The position numbers and the translations under genes are program-made. Shown piece by piece: positions 41,743-51,027 of a stretch of 64,000 nucleotides of DNA (positions are counted from its first letter, which is position 1; every line of letters begins with the position of its first letter). The stretch lies in the NCBI RefSeq assembly GCF_003646465.1, contig NZ_QZEX01000010.1:1-64000 (forward strand). The letters run 5' to 3'. The notes under the pieces are model-generated. The model did not search any database. It saw nothing but the letters and a program-made list of their open reading frames with translations, and was not told the DNA's origin. This stretch comes from Chachezhania antarctica (GTDB taxonomy: Bacteria > Pseudomonadota > Alphaproteobacteria > Rhodobacterales > Rhodobacteraceae).

Positions 41743-42627
41743 TCATTGACCTTTCACCCGCTTATCAAAACGTCTTAAGAATATACGGGCTGTGATCAGG
41801 ATTATTTGAAACCGAAAAGCACAATCTTCTTCATCTGACAGACCCGGATGGCTGCCGTGCGGATGCAATCTTGCCCACAACCCCAATACGTACGCGGGTT
41901 TGCCTCTGTCGTTCTCCCACTCATTGTATTCGTGAAGTAGGAATGGTCCCGATTTTGTATCTGCAAGGTATTGCCTCTTCGCGTCATCACTAACCTTAGG
42001 ATTACATCCAAAATACTCCGCAATTTTGTCCAGCAGTTCCTGATAGAAATCTCTGATCATCGCGTTGGCGGAAGACCAGTTCCCTTGCGAAAAGTTCTGA
42101 ACCGCTTGATCCAAATGCCCCTTGGCGACGCCAAACCCGTGCCGACCAAGTAAGGCCTCAATTTCGCTGGTCGCCTCTCGAAAATCTGTCTCAGGGACAT
42201 CCTCAGGCAGCATCCGCCTGAGAACAGTCTGTATAATGACCCTTGGAGCGTCATCGAAAATGGAAGATCTGCCCATTGGGTCTGGCACCTCCTCTTCCAC
42301 AAGTTCGAAGCCATCCATTTTCAGACCAGCAACAAGACGCAACCAGACATCTGGCTTGTTGCGCTTGCTCTGCTCGGATGCCGTAATTGCATGCTCAATC
42401 ATGGCTCTGCTTAGGTCGCTGTTCCCATTTACCGTCGGAACAGAACGCCGTCCCATACTGCTTTTGGCGAACCTAACTAAATCATTGGCCTTCGAAGCGC
42501 CCGATCCAGAGCCACAGAATTCCTCGACACCCCACCCTAAAACAAGAGACGAGAACGCGGCTTGCGTTGACATTTCAGCAATCATCTCGCCCGCTGCCAT
42601 CAGCGTCATGCTATTGAAGTTACTCAT
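41743..42627 (-). CDS. Abi_C/HEPN-like abortive-infection protein
   Basis: 294 residues, mostly helical. The C-terminal 120 residues resemble the Abi_C (abortive infection C-terminal) type: HLDQAVQNFSQGNWSSANAMIRDFYQELLDKIAEYFG, then WARLHPHGSHPGLSDEEDCAFRFQIILITARIFLRRF with the gSH-type motif. Arg and His residues are present that could form a HEPN-like RNase site, though this needs structural comparison. The start overlaps the methyltransferase stop by 4 bases (ATGA), so it is part of the same operon and may act as a back-up killer if the methylase/helicase defence fails. Confidence 0.55.
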   Translation of the reverse strand: MSNFNSMTLMAAGEMIAEMSTQAAFSSLVLGWGVEEFCGSGSGASKANDLVRFAKSSMGRRSVPTVNGNSDLSRAMIEHAITASEQSKRNKPDVWLRLVAGLKMDGFELVEEEVPDPMGRSSIFDDAPRVIIQTVLRRMLPEDVPETDFREATSEIEALLGRHGFGVAKGHLDQAVQNFSQGNWSSANAMIRDFYQELLDKIAEYFGCNPKVSDDAKRQYLADTKSGPFLLHEYNEWENDRGKPAYVLGLWARLHPHGSHPGLSDEEDCAFRFQIILITARIFLRRFDKRVKGQ

Positions 42628-45374
42628 ACGCTCACCTTCGTCGTCATCTTCGTGTACATCTCGAACAGTTTTTCCAGCCGTTCCGTGTCGTTACGGAAGC
42701 GGCGGCCGATGTAGATGCGTTCCAGCACCTCGTCGTTGTGGTCATGCGCGGCGCGGAGGTTGGCGGGCATTTTTTCGGGGTCGTAGAGGTCGGCGATGGT
42801 GGCGGGGAAATGCGCCTCGCGCGCCAGTAGGATGCCTTCGGCCGCCGCTGTCAGATCAGCGCGATTTTTTTCGGTCAGCTTTGGGACGGGGAAGGTATTC
42901 CAGCCGAGGGTGTTGGAATAGCTGAAATCGGTTCGCATCCGCACGCAAACCGTGCCGATCCAGACCCAATGCAGACGCGAGGCGATCAGCGCCATGTTCC
43001 AGAGCGGGGCGTCGTAGAGGGCGAAGGACTTTTCTTGAATGATACTCTCAGGGGCCAAGACGCCAACAGGAAGGTATGGCCGGTTCTCCGAGCTGACACG
43101 CGGAACGACCATAACTGATTTTTCCGCCGTAACCTGATCTCGAAACCTATATGGTGTTTCAGCGAGTTTCTGGGCGGCTTTGTCCTGCTTGGCGGCCTGT
43201 CGTGCCTTGGCAACCTCCGCCATTTTTTGGGCGATCGGCGGAACTGACTCTGCCGCTGAACGGTCTTTTTCCTTTATCCAGAGACAGGCGCGAGGCGCGG
43301 CCGAGATGAACTCCTTTGAGCCATACAGAGGTCGAACAAAGTGTGAGGCCCTCGGATAAGTTTCAATCAATTCTCGCCCTTCTTGGCGCGAAAAGATTAA
43401 CGCCGCCCCGTAGTAGGGGTGGTTGCCAAATTGCATGATTGCGCGGTCATCAACGGGTTTCGAGCGCATCGTGATCGCCACATTTGGAGCGGTCACCAGA
43501 TAGGCATTGATGTTGTCGGCCTCTCTGACGACCGCTCCGCCATCCTCAGCAAGCGTGAACAGCTTGCGCACCGCGCCCGAATGATTTGAAATACCAACTA
43601 TCACAACAGTCACACCTGCATTGTGGCTGGCAAGGTTTGCCCATTTGAAACTGGTATGGGCAAAGGCGATTTCGTGCCCTGTCTTGGAAATCAACGGCCA
43701 GAGGATCGGCACCTGTTGCCCCTGACAGATCGAATTGGTGGACACGAAGGCCGATACGGTGGGCGTATGCAGCCCGTAATCGGCGGCCTTCATGAACCAG
43801 CCTGCAACATAGTCGAGTGACTTCCAGCTTTTCGTGCGTCCCTCGAAAATGCGCCCAAGGTCTTCTTTCTGCTCCGTGCTCTGCCATTTGGACCCCAGAT
43901 ATGGAGGGTTGCCGCAGATATAGGTCTCGCCCCCCTCGTTCACGAAGTCGATCTGCGCCTGATCCAGCGGCGACATGAACAGGTCATCGGCCTGAAACTT
44001 CACCCCCGTCCCCGTGGGCGGGCAGACAGACAGCCAGTCCAGCCGCAGGGCGTTGCCGCAGGTGATCCAGTTCTGCGCATCCAGCGGCAGGAATTCAGCC
44101 AGCGCCTCTTTCTGGCCGCGATAGGTCACGTCGCATTGGTATTCCGCGATGATCAGCGCCAACCGCGCGATCTCGGCCGAGAAATCCCGCAGCTCGATTC
44201 CGCGATAGTTGGTCAGGGGAATGTCGGTGCGGCGCAGCGGCTCGCCCCGGCGCTTGTTAATCTCGTATTCCAGCGCGCGCATTTCCTTGTAGGCGATGAC
44301 AAGGAAGTTGCCCGAGCCGCAGGCGGGATCGAAGACGCGGATCTTGGCCATGCGGGCGCGCAGATTGGCCAGCTTGCGCGCGTTGTCGCCCGCCGCCTCC
44401 AGCTCTGCCCGGAGATCATCGAGGAAGAGCGGGTTCAGCACCTTCAGGATGTTCGGCACGGACGTGTAGTGCATGCCGAGGACCGAGCGTTCCTCCTCAT
44501 CCGCGACGGCCTGGATCATCGAGCCAAAAATGTCGGGGTTGATCTGCGTCCAGTCGAGGCTGCCGATATGGGATAGGTAGCGCTGCGCGATCTTGGAAAA
44601 GCGCGGCACATCGGTGCTGCCCGAGAAGAGGCCACCGTTCACATAGGGAAAGGTGTCGGCCCAGCGGGGCAGCTTGGCCTCGGCCCGTTTGGGGATGGCG
44701 GTGTTCATCGCACGGAAGATCTCGCCGATGACTTCGTGCGTGTTCGACCCGTCACGGTTCGCCATCTGGTCGATGGTGGCGGTGAAGAGGTTGTCGCTGA
44801 CGAAGATGTCGGTGTCTTCGGCGAAAAAGCAGAAGATCAGCCGCGCCATGAAATGGTTCATGTCGTGGCGTTTTTCGGCGCTGCCCCAGTCGTGGTTGTC
44901 CTTGATCAGTTCGACATAGAGCCGGTTGAGGCGGCTGGTGGCGCGGATGTCAAACGCACTTTCGCGGATCTGCTTGACGGTGGAGATACCTGCGAGCGGC
45001 AGGAAAAAGCCGAAATGGTCGGGGAAATCGGAGTAGCGGCAGGCGATGGTTTCGCCGGTGGTGATGTCCTCGGCATCGAGGTCTATGCCGTCGGTGGCGA
45101 GGATGAACTTGGCCTTGGCGCGGGTGGTCGCGGGGCTGTCGCGAAGGGCGGTCAGGGTCGCCGCGATGTCGCCCGGCGCGCAGGTCGCAAGATGGATGTT
45201 GTTGGTCTGCAGGACGCCGCCGATGTCTGATTTGTTCGACGCGCCGGTGCGCAGACGCTTGATCGTCGTCTCTTTGTTGCCGAAGGCGATCAGGAAGGCA
45301 TAGGGAAAGTCGGCCGCGTCGAAAGACTGCTCGGCGAGTTCGGTAACGGCTTGTTCGATTTCAACGGCGTTCAT
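42624..45374 (-). CDS. MmeI/YeeA-like DNA adenine methyltransferase
   Basis: 916 residues. SAM-binding motif I VFDPACGSGNFLV (about 343-355) and catalytic NPPY (about 485-488, GNPPYLGSKW) identify an amino-methyltransferase of the large YeeA/MmeI class with a target-recognition C-terminus. The N-terminal part (ending HFMARLIFCFFAEDTDIF, about 215) is the class's usual helical region; I see no clear PD-(D/E)XK nuclease motif there, so it is probably a methylase only and does not cut. ATG 45374 overlaps the toxin stop by 4 bases. Its helicase, GIY-YIG and ATPase neighbours suggest a methylation-based self/non-self system. Confidence 0.85.
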   Translation of the reverse strand: MNAVEIEQAVTELAEQSFDAADFPYAFLIAFGNKETTIKRLRTGASNKSDIGGVLQTNNIHLATCAPGDIAATLTALRDSPATTRAKAKFILATDGIDLDAEDITTGETIACRYSDFPDHFGFFLPLAGISTVKQIRESAFDIRATSRLNRLYVELIKDNHDWGSAEKRHDMNHFMARLIFCFFAEDTDIFVSDNLFTATIDQMANRDGSNTHEVIGEIFRAMNTAIPKRAEAKLPRWADTFPYVNGGLFSGSTDVPRFSKIAQRYLSHIGSLDWTQINPDIFGSMIQAVADEEERSVLGMHYTSVPNILKVLNPLFLDDLRAELEAAGDNARKLANLRARMAKIRVFDPACGSGNFLVIAYKEMRALEYEINKRRGEPLRRTDIPLTNYRGIELRDFSAEIARLALIIAEYQCDVTYRGQKEALAEFLPLDAQNWITCGNALRLDWLSVCPPTGTGVKFQADDLFMSPLDQAQIDFVNEGGETYICGNPPYLGSKWQSTEQKEDLGRIFEGRTKSWKSLDYVAGWFMKAADYGLHTPTVSAFVSTNSICQGQQVPILWPLISKTGHEIAFAHTSFKWANLASHNAGVTVVIVGISNHSGAVRKLFTLAEDGGAVVREADNINAYLVTAPNVAITMRSKPVDDRAIMQFGNHPYYGAALIFSRQEGRELIETYPRASHFVRPLYGSKEFISAAPRACLWIKEKDRSAAESVPPIAQKMAEVAKARQAAKQDKAAQKLAETPYRFRDQVTAEKSVMVVPRVSSENRPYLPVGVLAPESIIQEKSFALYDAPLWNMALIASRLHWVWIGTVCVRMRTDFSYSNTLGWNTFPVPKLTEKNRADLTAAAEGILLAREAHFPATIADLYDPEKMPANLRAAHDHNDEVLERIYIGRRFRNDTERLEKLFEMYTKMTTKVSV

Positions 45375-45793
45375 GCGGCAGTCCAGGGGTTGATCAGGTC
45401 GATCTCGCAACCCTCGAAGTCAGGCGTATTGCGTGTGGCAACGGTGGCGCCGCAAGCGTGGGCAATGGATGCGATCTGGCAATCGGCCTGGGCGATCGGT
45501 CGCCCGGCGGACCGTCGTGCGGCGGCGATGGTGGCGCAGGACTGCGCGGCGTTGCTGTCGAAGGGCAGAATGCGCCCGGCCAGGTCCTCGCGCAGGATGC
45601 GATCCACCGCATCAACCAGCGCAGCGCGGCGCTTGCCGTTCCCCATGATCGCGAGGCCGTAGCGCAGCTCCGCCTCCGATATCGAGGTCAGGTAGACGTT
45701 GAGCCCGTCCTGAGCCGACAACCAGTGTTCGACCCTGGGCTCCGGGGCCGGGCGCAAAAGCTCGGAGATGACATTCGTGTCGAGGATGATCAT
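45371..45793 (-). CDS. fitB: FitB/VapC-like PIN-domain toxin
   Basis: 140 residues with a complete PIN-domain acidic set: Asp5 (ILDTNVISELL), Glu42, Asp104 (AQADCQIA) and Asp125. PIN toxins of this family are Mg-dependent RNases. It is preceded 9 bases upstream by a FitA-type antitoxin gene and overlaps the methyltransferase start, so the toxin-antitoxin pair heads the defence operon. It may stabilise the operon, or be a separate unit with shared transcription. Confidence 0.85.
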   Translation of the reverse strand: MIILDTNVISELLRPAPEPRVEHWLSAQDGLNVYLTSISEAELRYGLAIMGNGKRRAALVDAVDRILREDLAGRILPFDSNAAQSCATIAAARRSAGRPIAQADCQIASIAHACGATVATRNTPDFEGCEIDLINPWTAA

Positions 45794-45802
45794 GCGTCAG
45801 GC

Positions 45803-46045
45803 CTAGTCGAATATGGGCGGTTCGCGCATGGCTTCACGCTGCGGAAGGTCGAGATCAACGCCGCCCAGAGGCGCGACCCGCGCACGGATCGCCGCAGCAA
45901 GATCGTGGCTGGGCTTCGCCTCGCCAACGACGTGGCGCAGGATCTCGCGCGCCTCCTCTTCCATCGAACGGCCATGTTCGGCCGCGCGGATGCGAAGGCG
46001 CCGCTTCACGTCATCGTCAAGGTTTCGGATGGTAATGCTTGCCAT
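45803..46045 (-). CDS. fitA: FitA-like ribbon-helix-helix antitoxin
   Basis: 80 residues. MASITIRNLDDDVKRRLRIRAAEHGRSMEEEAREIL is the classical FitA ribbon-helix-helix; the C-terminal VDLDLPQREAMREPPIFD wraps the toxin. It is the first gene of the FitAB-methyltransferase operon and probably autoregulates it. The start is ATG 46045 after AGGAGG-like purines (CTCAGGAGGATATC on the coding strand). Confidence 0.85.
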   Translation of the reverse strand: MASITIRNLDDDVKRRLRIRAAEHGRSMEEEAREILRHVVGEAKPSHDLAAAIRARVAPLGGVDLDLPQREAMREPPIFD

Positions 46046-46171
46046 GATATCCTCCTGAGAGGAGTGTAATCATCGCAATCAATGCGATCAAGCGCAAACG
46101 CGCTCATGTTGGGACAAGACGGGAGAGATCACCGTCCGAAAGTGCTCAATGCGCACGCTTCCAAACATCCC

Positions 46172-47182
46172 TCAGCTGGTCACTTCTGATTTTTCAATAC
46201 CAGGCACCCACACCTGTTCGACCCCACGTCTCCCGTCCTTCCGACCAAGCTGCACCACGACATCGATGCTGGAGGCGGCATAGCGCCTTACCTCCTCAAA
46301 ACTCATATTGATGCCGACGGACATGACCATGAGGGCAAGGCGGTCGAGCGCCTTCTGCGCGGTATCGGCGTGAATTGTGGTGAAAGAGCCGGAATGGCCG
46401 GTGTTGATCGCGTCGAGGAAGGTCTTGCATTCATCGCCGCGCAACTCGCCAAGAATGATCCGGTCAGGACGCATGCGCAAAGAGGTCTCCAGCAATTTGG
46501 CCGCGGTGCGTTCACTTGAGGGGACACGGTCCGCCTTGAGCATCGTGCGATTGGGCTGCGGAGGAAAGAGCTCAAATGCGTCCTCGATGGTCAAGATACG
46601 TTCCGTCTCGGTCACCAGCGCGAGAAGCGCCCGAGCAAAAGTCGTTTTGCCCGTGGACGTCCCGCCGCTGATCATGATGTTCAACCGCTCATCGATGCAG
46701 AGTTTCATGGCGGCTCGAATATCCCCCGCTTGGGTCAGCGCGATCACCCGTTCGGCTTTTTCCTGTCGTTCGGCGTCCAGGTCCACCAGTGCACCGTGCA
46801 ACAGACCGATGTCGCCCAAGGTGAGTTGGTCTTCACTGTAGCGGCGCAAGGTGATCGACGGCCCGCCATCCACGACCGGTGGATAGACGACCTGTGCCCG
46901 GATCGGCTTGCCGTTTATCTCGATCTTGCCGGAGACGAGCGGCTTTTTCTCGCTGATCTGTCCGTGGGTGGCGCTGGCAATGGATGTTGCAAGGTCCCGA
47001 GCTTGGGAAGGGGAGAAAAACACACCTTCGAGGCCGACCATATGCTCAGCCCCCCGGGTTTCCACCCAGACCTTTCCATCGGGATTGACCGCTATTTCGA
47101 CCACGCAGGGATCGGCGATCGGTGCAGCCAGAGGTTTTAGATAGGTCGAAAGAAAACTGGCTTTTTCTGCCGCCGGGTTCAT
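46172..47182 (-). CDS. virB11: VirB11 secretion ATPase
   Basis: 336 residues. Walker A GGTSTGKTTFARALL (about 172-186), Walker B-like IILGELRGDE, and His-box TTIHADTAQKALDRLALM are all in place. It is the hexameric traffic ATPase that switches between pilus building and DNA transfer. The start ATG 47182 uses the A of the virB10 stop (TGATG). It is the last gene of the virB operon and lies just before the FitA gene of the defence cassette, which runs in the same direction. Confidence 0.93.
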   Translation of the reverse strand: MNPAAEKASFLSTYLKPLAAPIADPCVVEIAVNPDGKVWVETRGAEHMVGLEGVFFSPSQARDLATSIASATHGQISEKKPLVSGKIEINGKPIRAQVVYPPVVDGGPSITLRRYSEDQLTLGDIGLLHGALVDLDAERQEKAERVIALTQAGDIRAAMKLCIDERLNIMISGGTSTGKTTFARALLALVTETERILTIEDAFELFPPQPNRTMLKADRVPSSERTAAKLLETSLRMRPDRIILGELRGDECKTFLDAINTGHSGSFTTIHADTAQKALDRLALMVMSVGINMSFEEVRRYAASSIDVVVQLGRKDGRRGVEQVWVPGIEKSEVTS

Positions 47183-48639
47183 CAATAGAACTCGAGATCA
47201 CGGTCGACGATCACACTTATCGCAGCACCTGGCTGGACCGAGATAACCGGAGGCAGGGTGGCATATTCGCCGATCACCGCATTGGTTGCCTGCGAAAAAC
47301 TGCCCGCGACATCCTCGGCAATTTCTGATCCGGTCTCGGAGCTGGCCTCGGATGCGGCGATTGCCGGTCCTGCGCCGATGATCGAGAGCAATGCGGCTGT
47401 GCCAAAGCGCAGCCCAAAGCGGGAGTTCACGGAGCCCGTCACGCCCGAGCGGCCCTGATCGTCCGCGCCAAATGCGGCGAGCTGAACCGATTGCCCCTCG
47501 GGTGTGACGATGCGTGACCAGCCAACCAGAATGCGGGCCTGGCCCAAAGAGACATTCGAATTGTAGGTCCCGAAGAGGCGGGAGCCTTCGGGAATGAGAA
47601 CGCGGGACTGATCGAAACTCCAGACCGGGTAGTTCACGATGGCGGTAATCTGTCCGGGCAATGTGGATTCGATGGCGGTTTCCAGTGACGCTTGAATGAG
47701 CGTGCCCTGCAGAACCGTATTGGAAGGATTGGCGATAACCTCCGCTGTCGCGACTTGAACGGGCTGGGCACCGTCCAACACGAAGGCGCGCGCCGCCGCA
47801 TCTCCGACCGCAGGTCCCCTCTCAGGGTCAGATGCCGGACTGCCCGTCTGGCCGCCCGCATCAAAGATCACCCCTTCGGACCGGATTTGTGTGTTGCGCA
47901 GCGCCGCCGCCTCGGCACGCCGACGGTCCAGTTCAGCCCGTCGCGCGGCTTCCTCGGCAGCGAGCTGATCCCGCTCGGTTTGCGCGCGTAGAGCGTCACT
48001 CATACCGTCATCGATCTGCTGTTGCAGGGCGTCGTTCTGGCGCTGCAGTCCGAGCATTTGCTCCATCAACTGCTCCATCCGGCCATCGGCAACACGCGCG
48101 CGTGCGGCAACCTCATCAGCGAGACGTTTTTGCGCTTCAAGATCGGCTTCTGCCAACCGGGTGTCCATCTCGCTTTGCATCTGGGCGATGAGCGCCGTGT
48201 TCTGTTCCTGGACCGAGCGCAGCGCTTCGGCCAGCTCGGCGGAATTGTCGGGGGCAGGGGCCTCGGCCAGTCTTGCCAACTGGGCTTGTAGGGCGATCAC
48301 GTCGCTCGCAAGCTTGGCGTTCTGTTCCTCGAGGGCTTGGCGCTGCGCCGCGAGTTCATCCTCGATTGGTCCGGGATCGAACCTAGGCTCTGATCTTTGT
48401 TCGGTCGGTTCCGCGTCGGTTGTCATGCGGCCGAACCCGTCACCGTCGACCTGATCCTGAAAGTCGTCGGCTTTCGATGTTTCAACGGCAGAAGTGATGC
48501 CGCTGCCTTGCACAAGCGGGTAGGCAATGATGGCGGTCCCAGCCAGAAGCAATGCACCCAAACCAAGCCTGAGCCCGAGAGATGCGCGCCGCTTGGGTGC
48601 GAAGCTGTATTCCTTTTCCCCGGTTTTCTCGTTGCTCAT
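47182..48639 (-). CDS. virB10: VirB10 channel scaffold
   Basis: 485 residues. A transmembrane segment near residues 18-38 (LGLGALLLAGTAIIAYPLV) is followed by a long Gln/Glu/Ala-rich coiled-coil region (about 75-250), longer than in Agrobacterium VirB10. The C-terminal TrbI-type domain runs from VLQGTLIQASLETAIESTLPGQ, through LIPEGSRLFGTYNSNVSLGQ, to the outer-membrane antenna region RSGVTGSVNSRFGLRFG. It spans both membranes and senses ATP use. Confidence 0.93.
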   Translation of the reverse strand: MSNEKTGEKEYSFAPKRRASLGLRLGLGALLLAGTAIIAYPLVQGSGITSAVETSKADDFQDQVDGDGFGRMTTDAEPTEQRSEPRFDPGPIEDELAAQRQALEEQNAKLASDVIALQAQLARLAEAPAPDNSAELAEALRSVQEQNTALIAQMQSEMDTRLAEADLEAQKRLADEVAARARVADGRMEQLMEQMLGLQRQNDALQQQIDDGMSDALRAQTERDQLAAEEAARRAELDRRRAEAAALRNTQIRSEGVIFDAGGQTGSPASDPERGPAVGDAAARAFVLDGAQPVQVATAEVIANPSNTVLQGTLIQASLETAIESTLPGQITAIVNYPVWSFDQSRVLIPEGSRLFGTYNSNVSLGQARILVGWSRIVTPEGQSVQLAAFGADDQGRSGVTGSVNSRFGLRFGTAALLSIIGAGPAIAASEASSETGSEIAEDVAGSFSQATNAVIGEYATLPPVISVQPGAAISVIVDRDLEFY

Positions 48640-48641
48640 GA

Positions 48642-49373
48642 TCAGAACTCCCGTCCACGCAGGGCGGCCACGGCAGCAGCCTCGGTCGTGAACCCACCAG
48701 TTTCCCGGGTAATGCAGATATGATCGTCGCCCATTCGGATCGTGTAGGCGTCCCGCACGCCGGTGACCCGCACGACCGCACCTTGCGTCTGGCTGTTCTG
48801 GGTGATCTCGTAGCCTTGGGCGTTCAAGCCGAAGATCGAGGGCCGCACGCCGGGCCGGAATTCAAAGAAGGTCGAGCGCCCATCATTCCAGACCCGCACC
48901 GGGCGGATCGCACCGCTGCCCGCGAACTGATAGCCGGTATCTCGGCCTCCAGCCGCAAGCTGGCGCCCGGCGGGTCGCTCGTCGGGAAAGTTTACGACGA
49001 CCCGGAAAGACTGTGTCCGCGAGCGTCCCTCTGTCAGATAGAAGGCGACAGCGCGGCGGTTGGTAAAGATCGTCAGGTTTGTCGCGGCCCGAGCCTCGAC
49101 AGGCTTGATCGAGATCGTATTGCGGTTTGACAGAACCTCCACTTCATAGGACGCGGAGTCACCGATCAGGACTTGATTGATCCGTTCGCCGGGACCGAGT
49201 TCGATTGACGTGTTTACCCGAAGGTGGGTGTCGATCCGGATCACATCCGTAGGGTTGAAGGTCACGTGGCGAACGCGGGCGTCCTGGCCCATGGTGACCG
49301 GTGCGCGCTCGGCCAAGGCGGGCGTTCCGAGCAACCCGCCGACCGTTGCGATGGCAATTATGAAGGTTTTCAT
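48642..49373 (-). CDS. virB9: VirB9 outer-membrane core component
   Basis: 243 residues with a signal peptide (MKTFIIAIATVGGLLGTPALA). The CagX/VirB9 features follow: VRHVTFNPTDVIRIDTHLRVNTSIELGPGE near the N-terminus and NGR-type strands (VRVWNDGRSTFFEF) and RMGDDHICI toward the end. It forms the outer-membrane core with VirB7 and VirB10. Confidence 0.92.
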   Translation of the reverse strand: MKTFIIAIATVGGLLGTPALAERAPVTMGQDARVRHVTFNPTDVIRIDTHLRVNTSIELGPGERINQVLIGDSASYEVEVLSNRNTISIKPVEARAATNLTIFTNRRAVAFYLTEGRSRTQSFRVVVNFPDERPAGRQLAAGGRDTGYQFAGSGAIRPVRVWNDGRSTFFEFRPGVRPSIFGLNAQGYEITQNSQTQGAVVRVTGVRDAYTIRMGDDHICITRETGGFTTEAAAVAALRGREF

Positions 49374-49376
49374 GAA

Positions 49377-50021
49377 CTATTCTCGTGTCAGTGTTTCGGC
49401 ATCGACCCGGTAAGCGGTCACCGAGAAGCCAAGGGGATTTTCCCAAACGCGTGTCAGGGAGCGTTCGCGGCGGGGGGCAAATTCAAACCCTACGGTGGCG
49501 ATGAATGTTTGCGTGACGGGGGTCTGGTTGGGTCGGGTGAGGCGTTTGTCGAACCGGATCTGAGCCACTTCGTCCTGCAGGAAGGTGATCGCCCGCACGC
49601 GGACATCGACCTGCGCATTCGCGCCGTAGCTGCGCGGTGGATAATTCTCGGCCCCCGCGGTCCAGAGTTCTATCAGCGAGGCGCGGGCGGGCCCGCTGGA
49701 GCGCCGCTGGACACTTTCGAGCCGTTCTTGAATGCCGTTCCTGAAATAGCTTTCGCGGTCGCTGATATAACTGACAAGCAGGGATTCCTTGATCGCTTCC
49801 TCATCGGTGATACCAGTCGGCTGAACCTGATAGATGCGTTCTGCTGCACCCGACGTGCTGTCGACGAGGACGGTAAACACTTCGGTTTCGCGCAGGGGCA
49901 ACATAACCGTAATGGTCAGGGCCAACAGCACGGATACGGCGCAGGAACAGCCCGCAACGATCCATGCGGCGCGCGCTGCCCGGCGCGGACCCATCACCAA
50001 ATCGATATCGAAACCACTCAT
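49377..50021 (-). CDS. virB8: VirB8 inner-membrane component
   Basis: 214 residues. A short cytoplasmic N-terminus is followed by one transmembrane helix (AAWIVAGCSCAVSVLLALTITVML, about 17-40), and a periplasmic NTF2-like domain with EEAIKESLLVSYISDRESYF and RTPVTQTFIATVGFEF-type strands. Position between virB6 and virB9 is standard. Confidence 0.92.
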   Translation of the reverse strand: MSGFDIDLVMGPRRAARAAWIVAGCSCAVSVLLALTITVMLPLRETEVFTVLVDSTSGAAERIYQVQPTGITDEEAIKESLLVSYISDRESYFRNGIQERLESVQRRSSGPARASLIELWTAGAENYPPRSYGANAQVDVRVRAITFLQDEVAQIRFDKRLTRPNQTPVTQTFIATVGFEFAPRRERSLTRVWENPLGFSVTAYRVDAETLTRE

Positions 50022-50023
50022 GA

Positions 50024-51025
50024 CTATCCCTTCTTCATCTTTCCGGCGAGCTTGACCGCACCGCCCGCATAGCTCCCGGCACGGGCCGCGCTGGACGATC
50101 GGTCGGAGACGCCTTGTCCCTGAAGTCCTGCATTGAAGCCCCGTCGCATGTCATCTCCGCCCCGGATCGCGGCACCGGTATTGCGCCACGCGTTCCCGGG
50201 CATCCGCGCGGCATTTGCACCGATCGAGGCGAGGCCGATGTTCGTGGCGGCAAGCCCTTGCGCGAAAGTTGGCACGAGCAACATCAGGCCAGCGCCGATC
50301 ATCATCACCACGACGAACGAAATCGCGTCCCCGAGTGTTTCGACGCTGTCGAGGCTATCAGGCGCGACAGCTTCACCCGTCGCTATGGTGAAGCCAGCCA
50401 TGGCAGCCACGAACAGCGGCACAAAGGAAAAACCGATGGCGAGTTTGACCCATGCCTCGAACAGTGGCGCCGATTGTTTGAATAATGTGCAAGCCACGAC
50501 CACAGGTGCGATGGCGATCAATACCGCCAACATGATCTTGGCGGCCGACAGAACGATGATGGTGATCGTCGCCATGGCGGCGGCCACAAGAAACATGACC
50601 ACGCTGGTCATGGCACCGGCCAGCCAGCCTCCATTCTGGCTGATCGCCTGTCCGACATTCAGGGCTTGGGAGTAGAGATCGTCGATTCCATCATAAAGGT
50701 TCCCAACTGTGCCGCCTGACAGTGAGTTCAGTATCCCCGCGCCGAGCTCCGCCGGGGCGTTTGTCAAAGCGTCATAGGGGACAGAGAGGTTCGCGAAGGT
50801 CAGGAACACATTCACCAGCACAATGCGCAGCCCTACCGACACGATTGTGGAAACCGAGAGCGGCACGGCTTGCAGACCCACATTTGCGCCTACAAGAACG
50901 ACCACCAACACAGATGCGGTCTGTACAACCGGGCGTACTGCGGCAACCGTATCAGCATACGTGTCAGCTGCCACGCCCGCGACAGTGGCATCTACCAATG
51001 CCAGAACCTCAGCGATTATGGCCAT
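50024..51025 (-). CDS. virB6: VirB6 polytopic inner-membrane protein
   Basis: 333 residues with at least six hydrophobic segments: near 35-55, 65-100, 135-165, 165-190, 200-225 and 235-265. The conserved Trp/Gly-rich loop region (SQNGGWLAGAMTSV) precedes the long hydrophobic run. The C-terminal 70 residues are Gly/Ala/Arg-rich and cytosolic. It completes the inner-membrane part of the channel. Confidence 0.9.
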   Translation of the reverse strand: MAIIAEVLALVDATVAGVAADTYADTVAAVRPVVQTASVLVVVLVGANVGLQAVPLSVSTIVSVGLRIVLVNVFLTFANLSVPYDALTNAPAELGAGILNSLSGGTVGNLYDGIDDLYSQALNVGQAISQNGGWLAGAMTSVVMFLVAAAMATITIIVLSAAKIMLAVLIAIAPVVVACTLFKQSAPLFEAWVKLAIGFSFVPLFVAAMAGFTIATGEAVAPDSLDSVETLGDAISFVVVMMIGAGLMLLVPTFAQGLAATNIGLASIGANAARMPGNAWRNTGAAIRGGDDMRRGFNAGLQGQGVSDRSSSAARAGSYAGGAVKLAGKMKKG

Positions 51026-51027
51026 CC

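Noticed and set aside
36721-46045. Classification of the cassette as BREX or DISARM
   Set aside because: PglZ, BrxC and BrxL are missing, so it is not BREX; DUF1998 and phospholipase D-type genes are missing, so it is not DISARM.
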